Source: Sitta carolinensis
Taxonomy: Eukaryota; Chordata; Aves; Passeriformes; Sittidae
Length of the DNA: 64,000 nucleotides
Direction: 5' to 3'
Assembly: GCA_032173965.1 (NCBI GenBank)
Contig: CM063290.1
Coordinates: 12,797,501 to 12,861,500 of the forward strand
The notes under the pieces were generated by a model that saw nothing but the letters and a program-made list of their open reading frames with translations, did not search any database and was not told the DNA's origin. This document shows, one piece after another, positions 1 to 12,860 of this stretch. Position 1 is the first letter of the stretch. Every line of letters begins with the position of its first letter. The position numbers were made by a program, and so were the translations under genes.

Positions 1-3000
1 AACAATGCCTTTTCCCCCAACACCACAAAATGTTAATAGAGAAATACTATTGAAATATTAATTAAAGGTGTGGGTTTTTGTCCTTTTTAGTGTAAAATCT
101 ATATTGTATCAATGACTTTATTTGAACAGCTGGGTACTGAAGTTACTGGCTTTGACTGTTCCTCCCAAAATTAAAGTTTCAGATTAGACAATGCAAAAAG
201 ACACCTTCCATTAATAGAAGGTGATATTTCTAATAGAAATGTCACTTATCTGACACCTCCAAGTTGTTTCTCTGTTGCTGGCACACACACTGGACTTTGG
301 GTGAGCAGCTTTTTATCTAATGCTGCTCATAAGTGAGGGCTGTAAAATTGAAAACAGAACTGCAGATGCCCATATGGCCATCTCTTCCAAAGCATCTGCA
401 TAAATGGCCTCTGAACAGAATAAAGCACAAGGTCTGGTACTTTCTGTCACTTTTGGTTATAACTGTGAAATTGAGCAAGATACGGTATTGTGCAGGAGAG
501 GGGGAGACAGGATTTACTGCAGTGGTGAAAGCACAAACCAAATAACAAGTTCATCCTTTTGGTAAATTCTGAAGTATTACAAATGGGGGATGTTTAATGA
601 AAATCTCATCCTCAGTTGCCCTGTGATCAGTCAAAGTAAATGTCATATCCTAGCTCAGTATCAAGAAAATGCTTATCTTCTTTACTTAACACTTTGAAGA
701 GATTTGAGGCAGATTGGGGTATGGTCTTGCTCTTGTATGTGAAAAAATTCTGAAATATGGCAAAGTGAACACTTGTGTATTTTACAGCAAGTGATAAAAT
801 TCCTTGTCAGTATCTTTCTTGGTTTTGACCTCCTACATATTTGTCAGTTTGCCAATTAAAATGAGTAAAGGGCACACAGATATCTGGTTTTAATTGTAGT
901 GTTTGTTGGATAATTCATAGCAGATTCCTCTTATTCACAAGTGTTCTGTCATGACATATATTGCATTGTTCTCTTATTGTGTAAATGTAGTGCAGTGGTC
1001 ACAGCCTCAGAATCAGATGTTTTTGCCAAGGTGGTCCCCACCAGCACCACAAAGAGTTAAGGGCAAAGTAAGGGATCCACTTCTACAAATAGTACCAAAT
1101 TCAGAGGGAGTATGATAAGTGAGAGTTTGACTCAAGATTAGAAATGCACAGACAGTGGTTGCTGTATTCTGTTCTTTAGCCTCAGAAAATTAGTACCTGA
1201 CCTCAGTAACTGGATGAATGTGATTCTTGACAGTGAATCTGTCTCCTGTGCAGAATGTGGGTTTGGATGTGAAACAGAATCACTTCTGTGTAAGGGGGCA
1301 TGTCACAGGCTATTGCTAAATCTTTCGCTAATGAGACCTAATGGAATGGTGAAATCAGTTTTAAGCAAAAAATACTTCTCATTTATGGAACAAATTTTTG
1401 GAAGATACACCTTTCACAATATTCTCTTGAAAATCTGTTCCATATGAAATTTCTCAATATTTAATTATTTTGCAGCCCCTTGCACAGACAACATCTTGCA
1501 ATTTATGAATGTTTTGTGTTGGTTACCAAGCATGGGTGTTAACTTTGGATGCATATATACATATTTTTTTAATCCTGTCCCTTTTGTCGCTGCTGTGATG
1601 ACTCATTCTTATCTGATGATTTATTGGTTTTGATAATAAGTTTTCTGCAAATAAAAGATAAAATGTTTTTTAAATATAGGGCTGAGTACATTGTGTTAGC
1701 AAACAGCCATGTGTTTGTTGCCTTCTAAACAGTGAAAACTTCACTCCAGGTGACCTGAGTTCCTCTGAGCCTTGCAGTTGCTTTCAGTGTTCTGTTGATG
1801 GTCCCTCCCTCTCTCTGAACTCCTGCACTCCAGCTGCAGCCTATGTGATGTGACTCCCTGAGTTAATTGTCTGTCTGTCCTCACTGTAACTTTACATTTA
1901 ACCATGGGCTTCCTCCTTCCAATGCAATCTCATCCCTATGCCAGTGGACCTTCAACTTGTATGATTCACAGACAGACACACAAAGCACAATCTGATCATT
2001 GTGAGCCCTGGCTTTGCCTGAGCTGACATGGTCCAGGCATCCTTACAATCGTTGGAGTCAGGGCAGAATTTGCCTTTAAGTTCAGCATTAAGGTGACTGC
2101 AAGAAAGTGTATAAGCTTGGTTTCTGAAAGAACTGCATAACACAGATGTTCCCACTGCAGATCTCTTTGACTTTGGCCTTTTAACCAGTTTTACTCAAGG
2201 AGTTAAATTCTATTTAATGTATATTTCAATGATTCCTGGATATAAGAGAGTCTATCTACATTTCATTCTTTCTCTTGTGATACTTTTGTCTTGTTTTTCT
2301 ATCTATTTCTTATTGCTTGTATTTCCATCATTAAATACTGTTGTATCTCTAGGCTAGAACTGTGCAGTGTTTACTGTTCTACATGGAGAAGATCCTGACC
2401 TGAAAAGACATTTGATTTTCTTTGGCTGTGCTTGCTGTTAGGAATTAGCTTTCAGAAAATCAGTGTGTTGTGTGAGTTTCTAGAAAAATAGAAAGTGCCT
2501 TCCTGACTGAATCTTGCCACATCCTGTGTGTTGTATAATATTTTGTTTGTTTTTGTTAGCCTATACACATTTTTCTGCATTGAATGAGGGATGGTGGTCC
2601 TGAAGAATAAATGTGGCAAATACAACACAATGCATGTATAAGTACTGTTGGTAAATACCAGTTTTACTGGATCTTATTTAAGAAAAAATTAAAATATGGC
2701 ACTTGGCTTCAAAGTGAAATAGGCTGATTGTGGGAAAATTGTTTACATCTCTTTCAAAATTTTTTTTAAAAACACCCATCATAAAACAATTAGCCTTTCA
2801 GAACTCTCCATATCCTTTTCCTTCTTCCAATGCACACCCTCAAGGGTGTGTACTGCAGAGAACTTGCATCTGTTCTCTCTAATACATGTTCCTTCCTTAA
2901 GAATACATTCAGTCCCTCTGAAATACTGTGGCTGACTGACAGTTTATTATTTTTTTCCCTGCTGTTGGAGAATTAGTGAAGAATAAAGCTGACATTTCCT

Positions 3001-3940
3001 AGCTAAAGAATAGGAAATCCAAATTTTCAAAGAATGATTCTTATCTTGTTAAAGGTTTGACGTTGGTACAAGGCCAGTGCTTTTATGATGATATACTGTC
3101 TCCGGTATCTGTTGTGAGATGTGACCAAAAACAGAGGAAAACAGTTTCTAATTTAGAAAGCAAAAGAAAAAAACTTTATTATTTATAATAGGTAAAGAAG
3201 ATACATACAGAAGAATGTATTTTCATGACTGTAAGAATAGTTGAAATGTATGACTACCATATAGGCATATGGTATCCCAAAATGTCAAAAATCATCATGT
3301 TGCCTCATGAAAACTGTTCTTGGAAAGTTGAAATAGTGCTTTAAAAATATATATAAATTACTTTTGTCTGCCATTTAACCACAGCCTGGTTAAATGCACA
3401 GTTGTTTTTCTTCATCTTTTATTAATGTTACTTTTGAAAAGTGTATGACATTTTTTCTATTAGAATATATCTGGGTTTTAATTAATTGTTTTTATAAGTA
3501 AGGAATATGGGACTGGTCTATGTGTAGTGAAATAGTGACTTTGTATGAAATTCAGAATGCGTGTATGGCTAATAAGAGAAATATCTTGGTAATGCTGACC
3601 CTTCAAAAACTTCCATGTTGTTTATCTGCTGAAAAGTATGCATAATTCTGTTTTTATTTTTTGTTTCCTGTGCTTCCAACAGAAAGTAAAACCTTGTGAG
3701 CTAACAAATACCCTCCATTAAGTTATGCAGAACAAACACCCTTTTCTGTTTCAAACACAAACCCTGTTATTATTGATGTTTTCTTTCAAGTTATGCACTG
3801 CTGTACATTAAAGAATAGCTGATGACACAGAGCTGTAACCAACTCCTCTCTACTTGATGAGTCAGGTAACTCCCCAGTGATTTTTCTAGGCAATGTGAAT
3901 CACATGTATTTTGGTGCACTGTGTGTTCCACCTCTAGCAC
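1..3940. other. AT-rich non-coding stretch
   Basis: No exon, RNA gene or recognisable transposon was found on either strand. All open frames are below about 80 codons and show no domain, low-complexity coding bias or convincing flanking splice sites. Composition is AT-rich with scattered short A and T runs, typical of vertebrate intergenic or intronic DNA. Confidence 0.6.
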
Positions 3941-3943
3941 CTT

Positions 3944-4330
3944 GTGCATCATTTCCCCTCTCACAGGAGCAGGGACTCACTGAGTAAGGAGTCCTTGAGA
4001 GGGAGACACAGCCCCTCCACTGAGCAGTCCCGGTGGTGCCACACGCTGACAGAAGGTCCATCCACACTCACACCCAAACTGAGCACGGCAGCACATCCCC
4101 TGCTGTGCACCAGGCTGTGTCCTGGTGTGATGAACTGTCCTGCTGCCTGTCCTGTCCTGGCAGGGGTTTGTTTCCACAGAGCAGACATAAGTGCAAAGCC
4201 TGTCCAGAGGAAAGCATGGTTCCTCCTAAGAGAGCATCATTACTTTTGTGGATTAGTACTTGACAGTGTCTCTCGGACTGTTTTCAGAAGAAGCTCATCA
4301 GAGAGAAGGGGTAATAGAAACTTTGAATAA
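3944..4330. other. GC-richer patch with overlapping chance frames
   Basis: A locally GC-rich block in AT-rich surroundings. Open frames overlap on both strands (up to about 128 codons), which is what a stop-poor GC-rich block produces by itself. It includes a small imperfect run of TGTCC/CCTGT pentamers around 4136-4165. No conserved domain, signal peptide or convincing splice pair was seen. It could be a decayed repeat or part of a non-coding transcript. Confidence 0.4.
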
Positions 4331-4518
4331 GCTTTTCTGACATTTGTGCCCTTCTATGCTGGATATGTCTTTTGGGCTTTCTGGCAGTAATTTTTATATG
4401 TATGTCTTGTTGTCTCAGGCTCCCTTAGGAGCTCTTGGTGAATTCTCTGCTGTAGTCATCCCAGCTTTGTTGTGTTGCTCTGTTCCCTTGTCAGCAATGA
4501 CAGCAGCTTCTAGCTGAT

Positions 4519-4532
4519 AAAAAAAAAAAAAA
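4519..4532. repeat. A14 homopolymer in AT-rich stretch
   Basis: An uninterrupted run of about 14 A is followed by a 40-base stretch of almost pure T and A ending near 4560. No target-site duplication marks it as the tail of a retroposed copy. Confidence 0.7.
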
Positions 4533-4560
4533 GTTATATTTTATATTTTTTTATTTATTT

Positions 4561-6050
4561 GCTAAAATATAGTAAATTATACTGTTACTCTAAAGGAGAC
4601 AAGAAAGGTCTTCAAACCGCCATTTCAGTACCTAGAAACAGCAAGGGATAATATATTACTACATCAGCTCTAATGATTAATCATGCTATCCTGGTAGTGA
4701 TATTGATCAATACTGCTTCTCCACCTGGGTGTGGAAATTGCTGTTGCTGGTTGGCATTCCTGCTCCCTGGTTTCCTGCAGCCCACAGTGATGCATCTTGT
4801 GCACACGGTGTCTGTCCTGGGGCTCGTGGGAGCGCTGACGCATTTCTGTGCTCGTCGGGAAATGAGTCTCATTACCTCTGAGGACACTCTGTTGTCATTG
4901 CTGTCACATACACATGCTGTACTGCCAAACAGCTGTTAGGAATGGGAGATTCATGTTCTGCTACATTTATTTCACACTTCACACATTTGTTCTCGCCTCC
5001 AAAGTATTACATGGTGCTGTGTCTAATCATATTTTCATTTGCAGGCAAAGGAGATTTGCAGAACATCTCAGTGTGAATGGTTTACATTAACAGTAAAATA
5101 ATTGGCTATATTTGAGGAGGTTGATAAAGTGGATTCATGCTATACCAGCAGACTTAATCCTGAATTTATAGATTCATACCTCTTGACAATCTGTTGAAAA
5201 ACCAACTGCTAATGCAAATGTCTGAGTTGTGTGTATATTTAATTTTATACAGACCTATATAAAAACTTTTTTATATACCTTTGACACATTGACTTCTAAT
5301 GTGACCTGACAGCTACTGTTTGTATAAACAGTTGTTATGTATATAAATGAGATTAAAAATAATAAAAGGTCATAAATATAACTGGGAAAACCCTGTTTAC
5401 TTTCAATTGCAAAACATCATAAATACCAGTGACTGGAGTCTATTCTACTACGTGCTGTGATAGACTCTGATTTGTCTGATATATTTAATGAATTACTGAA
5501 TAATTCAATTCTAAAATATGGGAGACATTGTACCAATAATTCTTCAGAAAGCAAAAAAAAATTAAATATATTGTATTAAACATATTGCAAAATATGTCCC
5601 AAAGAGCAAAATCTTGTAATTGGACATTATTTAGGGGTATAACTGGACATTTTTATTGTGTAATCTGCCTTCCCTTGTATAAACATCTTTAACGGTAAAT
5701 GAAGACTTAACTTCATTTAACACCCATAAAACTACTTATTGCTTCAAAGCTGAGCAAATTAATTCCTTTCCAGTATGGAAAAAGAGGAGATTGTTTTTTG
5801 GTTCTTTTTTCTTATTACAAAGGACTCAAAGAGCACCTTCCTCTTAATCAGAGTTGGATAGCAAAAGGAAAATAATGGAGAGAGACCAAGAGATCCAAAA
5901 TGGACTAAACGAACTTTCTTTAAAGATTCTAGTGAGAGTCTCCTGTGGCTCTGCTCTGTTTTCCAGCACGGTGGGTGTGAGAGGGTGACTGTCCTGAGAG
6001 AGCAGCAGAGCAGAGGAATCCTTCCTTCCTGAGTGACCCCCTACAGGTCT
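4561..6050. other. AT-rich non-coding stretch
   Basis: No gene or repeat was recognised. It contains A/T-rich segments around 5220-5400 and 5550-5600, and only short chance open frames. Confidence 0.55.
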
Positions 6051-6116
6051 GCTGGCAGCTCCCACTGGCAGTGTGGCTCTGCCTGTCCAAGGGCACAGCT
6101 GCTGCAGGAATGGAGC

Positions 6117-6125
6117 TATAAAAGG
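6117..6125 (+). promoter_or_regulatory. TATA-box-like motif (weak candidate)
   Basis: The sequence TATAAAAGG lies inside a short inverted repeat (GGAGC ... GCTCC, 6112-6128) at the downstream edge of a GC-richer block (about 5930-6115). It is a full match to the TATA consensus, so a start site near 6145-6150 on the plus strand is conceivable. No downstream exon with a convincing donor supports it, and such motifs occur by chance in AT-rich DNA. Confidence 0.2.
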
Positions 6126-6331
6126 CTCCCAAATCTCACACTGTGGGTCACGTTTTTCCTGCTTTATTTATTGTTTCTCTGGAGCAATATCATGGGACCT
6201 GTAGTTGACCCTCTTGTGCTATGTGTGAGTATTTAGATGGTACAAGTGTGGCCACAGTCAGAATATAGCAACTGACCTGCCTGTGGTAGGTACTCACTGT
6301 GTGAGCAACTGTAGAGACAGTTCTAAAGTTC

Positions 6332-6353
6332 TTTTTTTTTTTTTTTTTTTTTT
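6332..6353. repeat. T22 homopolymer
   Basis: Uninterrupted run of about 22 T. The flanks show no retroposon body or target-site duplication. Confidence 0.85.
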
Positions 6354-9300
6354 GTAACAGAACCCCATGAGGTTTGCACAAGTCACCTGTACTTTCCCCA
6401 ATACTAGCCAGATAAAGAGTATGATAATAGTAGCAGGTGGCTTGTGTTACCCTCTCTAGACTAATGCCACCATCTCATTCCAGAGATTTCATAGACAGAA
6501 AGAAGTAAGTGATTTTTATGTTTTCTAAGTCTTCTACACATAGCAAACCTGATTTGTTCCTTTGACTGTGAGTCTTAGTTACTTACTGCATGAAAAGAAT
6601 GACTGTTTTATTAAATTCCAAATTTACCAGTCTTATAAAAAAATAATAATTGCCTATTATCACTCTGAACAAAATTTTCAGTTATAACAAGAACAACCCT
6701 ATGTTCTTGTATCCTTGTGGAAAGGACTTTCCTTTATGCATTTTTTCCACTCAGTTACCAGATATTTCTTAACCCGTCTGTGTTGTGACCACAGTCTTGA
6801 CTGACTCTTAGAGCACATGGGGTGGGAACTCTACATGACTGAGTGAGTGGACAAAAAGGCAGGAGATAAAGCTTCAGAGAGAGCAGCACAGGTAGTGCCT
6901 GCATGATCTTGGACTTGGGGCTGGCAGTTAAAACTCATGAAAGAAGTAATTAAGCCATTATCTACACTTCCCTAAAATTTCCATGTCAGTGTGTGGTGGT
7001 CAAAGAGCCAACAAAGTATTGGGCAGCCTCTGGAATGTTATTGAGAGGGAGGCAGAGGCTACTGCCTGTGTCTGCTAGGACATTAAAGGGACTAGGCAGA
7101 AGTGTGTCCTCTGACATTCCTAATGGAGGTAAATCATAGATACTGGACAAAGCAGAGGGGCTCTACAGAGTGTGCTTATGTGCTCTTCCCAAGAGTTTCC
7201 CTCAGTGCTGCCATGTGGAGTGTGTTTACAGTGCATGTACAGGGTTCCATTCCTCACATAATCAGTTTAAATCTTTTTTTCTTGAGTGGACATACTGGAG
7301 CAATCTCTCAGCTGTCAGGTAAAATAATTTTGGAGTTGTATGTCCACATTCGAAGATAAGAGTTCCTACAAACAAACCAAGGTTAATATGTTGCCTCTTA
7401 GTGTATTTCCCACAGTAAGACGGAAGCATATCTATAAGAGAAGAAGCCTTTTATATTTAAGAAAAATGGTTAACCACTTTTCTCTATCATCATTAACATT
7501 CCCCTTGGATAAAACCCAGTGATGAACAACTTCCTTACGGAAGAGGTCAAGGCTTTTCCCTCTCCCATAAGTATTAAAGGTCAGTAAAATGTTTGAGAGT
7601 GCTGATCAAGATAAAGATTTAGAGTCATGGGGCCACTGGCATTAAAAGAGTAATGTAAATTTTCTGCTGTTAAAAGAGGTGCAAAACATGTTTATTATTA
7701 GGAACAGGGCAACAAATTAAAATTCTTTGAATTTCTTGTTGTACCTACAGTACTCTAAGCATGGCAGAGCTTCTACCCATGTATGGGAATGTGTTAGTGG
7801 AACTCTGTGCCGTGTAACTGAGCAGAACACTGACATGCCAGACACAAGATGTTAAGGAGGAAAGAAAACCTTTAACAATTTTTCTGTTATTTGAAAGCCA
7901 CAGAAGTTTAGTCCATTTAAAGTCCTTTTGAGTGTCCCACAGTGATGGGTGGGATCTGTGCTGTGCCTGGCAAGACCCTGCAGCTGGTGTCTGTGCACTG
8001 CCTTACACACATAATATGTTAATAGAATCACAGAATTGTTAACCTTCCTCATATTCCACACTCTTGTTTTTACAAGTATTACTTACTTAAGCTACAGTGT
8101 GGGTGGATGTTTTAATTTAGATAAAGAACTCATTTATTTTTGTGCTTGTATAGTAAAATGCTTTTTTATGCATTGGCAACCCAAAAAATAGTGTGTTTTC
8201 TGATTTTTTTCTTGGTTGATATCAGGGAACTTTGATTCATTGAGGGAGAGATGTTAATTTGTACACTGAACACAGCCTGATAGGATTTTTTTTCTTGCAT
8301 TATTAGTGGAAACACTGTCAGCATTTAATTAAGAATTTAAATTAAAAAAAAAATAAGAAAAAAGATATTTCTAAGTGAAACCTTTATTAAAGCCTTTAAA
8401 GGGAAGACTTTGGTCTCAGAAAGCGCCATGAAGTTAAAGTGATGCTTTTTTCTTTGACAATCCATCAGACTTGTGTGGTCATTTCCCCTTGGCGTCAGAC
8501 CTAAACTGTTATGAGATTTAAGTTTAAATGTGTGAAAAATGAAGAAATGAATGGATGATTCAGGACTCTTGGTATCTCTGTCTGGGGCAGAAGGAAAATA
8601 GCTCTCAAGAAAAGTATTTGGATCAATTATTAAATTCAGTAAGGGAGATGAGATTTTATTTCAGAAAGTGTCCAAATTCAATTCAGAAGCTGATGTTTTA
8701 AGGCTTTCTTCTCTACCCCACAACACAATAAAGCTGGTGTTTCCAGGGAAAATCACTTAGCTCCTGAACGGCTATATGGGGTAAATTATTCTTATTTCTT
8801 GTGATTAATACCAGGCATTTAGGAGAAATATAAATTTGTTCTACTGATGGATAGTAACAGGCACATTTGAAACATACAAACCATTTAGTGGAATATCCCC
8901 AAGCTAAACTGGTGCCAGAGAGCCACAGAAGAGCAGCGTCTGGGGACTTACCCTAGTGACTGGATCAGGATCAGGGTTTTGGTCCAGTTAACTGTAAGTA
9001 CCACAGGAATTATTCCAGAGTTAGAGCTGTGGGCTGCTCTCGAGTGTTCTGGAGACAGACCAGGAGCTGGATGTTTGTTTTCTGTGACTCTTTTTGGATT
9101 GTTGCAACATTACCATATTTTGGTGTGCTCTACTGCTGCTGCTGCTTTCCATGGTGTTTGTCTGTCTGAAACAAAAAAATCATGGAAGATTTTAATTAGA
9201 ACTTTGTCTTGAGTTCTGAGTCTGTCTTCATGATATTTTTTTAAGAAAGGAAGATGTATTTCAGGGAATTTTTATGTTATAGGCCTATGCTTTGGAGAAG

Positions 9301-12300
9301 GTGCTTCCTGTGTGAAACATGGTCTAAGTACATTTTTGCACGTGCTGTTTTGTGGAAAAAAGAAAAAGCCACTTCTGCTTTCCTAACTCCTTATGCCTGA
9401 CACCTGGCCTTTCCGTGTTAGGCCTGAAGGCAGGGAGTGTGTGCTCTGTTGCCTTGTGAGGAGAGCAGGGAGGTCACAGGTATCATCAGCCAGCAGTGTG
9501 AGTGGGGGGGATTTCAGTGGAGATCTGCCAATTCCAAGTCTTGTCTCTGTGAATTTTGTGCTCTCTCTTCTGTGATGCAGGAACTGATTTTTCTCCCACT
9601 TATGCTTGCATCTGCAGGTTGGTGGTGATGATAAAAAAAGTTTTTAATTGATGGATTTTCTGGGAAAAAATTGTTGTGGAAAGCCGTTGCTAACAAATGT
9701 TTAAAAAATGGGTCCCACCAGTTTTATCTGTTATTTTTCCTGGTTTTGTGAAGTCAACCTAGTAAACGTCTGGAAGAAGAGAGGCAGTTAGGTGTTTTAC
9801 CTTCACTTCAACTAGCATAAGGCATGGTTTAAAGTTTCTCCTCTTTCTGGGAATGTACCCAGAAATAAAACTTCTCAAATGCTTGGTTCTGTAAGCATTC
9901 CATTGGCCAAGATCCACGTAACTAAAGGAGAGCCCTAGCTGTACTCCTATTTGGCAGGCAAAGTGGTTTACATATGAGAAGTGTATTCCAGCCCTGGAAA
10001 CATGAGACCCTACTCAGTGTATAAGAAGGTGCTCTCTGTTCTGCAGTCCTGTGGTCTTGTGATCTGCACTCAAGAGTGAAGAGCTAATGTAATTTCCTGG
10101 CTAAGAGGCCTTTTAAGAGGCGTTTTCATGTGCTAAAATAGCTACTACAAAGCTTTAAACAGAGCTTAACTGTGGAGGGGCCTTTGAACATACATGTCTG
10201 ACTTTATCAGTGCTGAATTGTTAGAGCTTCTTGCCATGATGCATATCTTCGTGTAGTGATCTGCCTTTTTTACTAAACTGTTCTAAATTAAAGACGGCGT
10301 ATGAATGGTATAAAAGAGTGTATCTGGCCTTTTATGAAAGGGCTCTTGCTTCACATGTAGTTCTTGTTGCTGTGCAATAAAATCAAATAGTAAATTTTAA
10401 AATCCATAAAGTCAACTGAAACGTTTTAAAGATGAAATTGCATCTGGTTGTCTTCATGCTTTACAGTCTTGTATTACCAACCTAAATCTATTTGTGCAAG
10501 TCTTGCTTTTAGTGGCAGAACTATAAAATAACCTAGGTGGTATCTGTGGAAGAGTCATAAATACTTTATGATGTTCATAAGGAGACTGGGACTGCCACCC
10601 CAATCTTTCATTTAAGAGCAGCCTGCTTTGCAGATTGAAGTAGGAGAGGGTTTGGCACTGAATTGCTTGGGCTTCTTCCAGAAGTTTGTCAAATTATTTG
10701 GAACAGGATCCTTTAACTGTTAAGCAATACCTGATTTTTATAGTGAAGTTGTAACACTTGGAGAAAGGGAGAGACATAAACATTTAAGAGAAAAAAAGGA
10801 GGCAACCAATAGAAATGACCCAGAAAATACCTGACAAGTGTTTTTCCATTGCAAAACTTATCTGAATTAAACATAATGAAATATGTAAAGAAGATGGAAA
10901 GATTTCATTATTTCTACACAGCTGATGTTTTCCAAATGTGCATTCCTTTGACCTGGCCAACTTTAAAATAGTGTGTTTTCCTTTTTTTCACCAGAGATCT
11001 CTTAGTTATTTAGAAAAGGTATTCTTGGTGAGCTACATTCTCTGAATAACTATAGCCAGTATTTTTATGATGAATTAATGGTGGCCTTCTGTGACCACTG
11101 ATATTTTTTTCAGGTAATTTCTTTTTTCTCTGTAGGCATTTTCTAAAGATTTTATGCCATTTAGATGATCTGTTTTCATGGAAGAAGTTGTGTCCGTCCA
11201 AGAATATTGCAGGGCAGTAATTAGGACAATATTGAACCATGGGATGAGAGGCTCAAGCTGAAGCTGGAGCTCCCAGAGTGAGGTACAAATCCTTGCCTGG
11301 TTACAGCTGATATCACTTGTGAAGGCATTGTTTACTTCTAAGCCATCATGTGCATCATTAGTTTCAGTTCCCATGAAGTTTGGGTGTTTTTTTGTATATT
11401 TGTGTGAAGTGTCTAGTGTTATAATTTGCCATCACTGAGTGGTTTCTATGGAGTGCATTTGGTCTGAGCACAAAAGATTGTTCTCTTCTATGTGGATTTG
11501 GAGGTTTTAGTGCCCAGCCTTCACCCAAACTCTGTGAGAGTTATATCTGCCTTCCTTTGAAGCAAGAGAAAGTCTTCCTCCTTGCTTCAAAAACTGGAGG
11601 AACCTGAAGAATTGATAATTTAGCTCCTTTCTTGAATTCAGAATGCTTTAATGTTCCAGTACAGTATTTTGTTTAGATATCTTTAGCAAAGTGAAATAAA
11701 CTTTGTTTCTCAAACGGGAAAACTTCACTATTGTCACTAGTTGAGGCAAATACATTCTGGTTAGTTTAGAAGTAAAAACATTGGGGGACTGTAATGTCTG
11801 TGCTGATGCTCTTAACTCTGGTCATTTAGCAGCACGCAGATTTCAACTAAGCTAAAACTGGGGAGTTCTGTCTTTATTTAGTTGTGATGTCTTAATTTTT
11901 GCTTCTTACAGACCATATGGAACCTCTTGTTCAGCTCCATGGAACTTTAAGTATGTTTTGCCATTCTTAATCTGATTCAACACTCATATTGATTTAAATA
12001 ATGAAAATCAGGATGTATTTCATCAGATGGAGTGATATGAAAGGATGGCTGGACTCTCAGGTACACTGCTATTAAATAAAAAACTCCTTTAGACCATGAA
12101 AGACAAAAATTGATATTTAGTTCCTTTTTATGTTTAGAATAATGGAGACTTTTTAGACCAGTTGCTGCTTCTAGCCCCCCTCAAGGCTGGCTAAAATGAA
12201 ATCATAAACATTGATTCACAAGGGGAAAATGTAATGTGGAAAAAAAAAATTAGCACTGCCAGCAGTCTTGCTGCCTCCTGGCAACATGGAAATATGAACG

Positions 12301-12430
12301 GTGGTTGGCATGTATGCCTGTGTAGACATTGAGATCTATATACTCTCTACATGATTTCTCAATTTTCTGTTCTTGGGTCACTTTCTAGTGTAATGCCCAT
12401 TTTCATTGCTGTAAAAACTGAGTAAATACT
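6354..12430. other. AT-rich non-coding stretch
   Basis: No gene is supported. Minor features are a short CTG run at about 9132-9144, a modestly GC-richer stretch at about 9390-9530, and an AGAATCACAGAATTGTT string at about 8026-8042 that resembles the 3' end of a CR1 element but does not continue into one. The remaining frames are short and featureless. Confidence 0.55.
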
Positions 12431-12860
12431 TTAAAGGAAAAGAAATTGTTTACCACCAGCCATCCTGCCCTGCATCAATATGTACAATAAAAAGTCTGCA
12501 ATGTGTGTGATATCTCTTTTGTGGATCCTCTTCTGCATCCAAGCACTTTCTGAGCAATAAAACTGATGAAGCTTGGCCTCCCTCCTCATAATGGTGCTGC
12601 ATTTCTGCCTCTGGACTGGACACCAGAGCTGTCCATGTGAATGTGACCATGTGTGCATGTGTCCATCTGACCTGCTGCTTTCTCCCAGGCTTGCTGCTTC
12701 TTTTGACAGCTTGCAAAGGCTTGGGAAGCCCTGGCAGCTCTTGGCTGCTGCACATGACATGGGTGGCTTTAGGGGCCCATAGGGTGGGAATTGTCTTGTA
12801 TGGAGATATGATGTACACCATGATGGAGCTGAGGATTTTGTCTTACTTGTTTGTATGACT
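12431..12860. other. GC-richer patch with overlapping chance frames
   Basis: Two overlapping minus-strand frames (about 109 and 123 codons) and two plus-strand frames share the same 400 bases. Mutual overlap on both strands argues that none is a gene. No domain, repeat signature or splice pair was recognised. Confidence 0.4.

Noticed and set aside
6484..6504. 21-base microexon-like segment (acceptor CATCTCATTCCAG, donor GAA|GTAAGTG)
   Set aside because: The pyrimidine tract is only moderate and such short pairs are frequent by chance.
8024..8045. AGAATCACAGAATTGTT resembling the 3' end of a reversed CR1
   Set aside because: It does not continue into the GGTTGGAAGGGACC-type sequence expected next, so it is too short to call.
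12431..12860. Overlapping frames of 109-123 codons on the minus strand
   Set aside because: They share the same DNA with plus-strand frames and show no domain; explained by local GC content.
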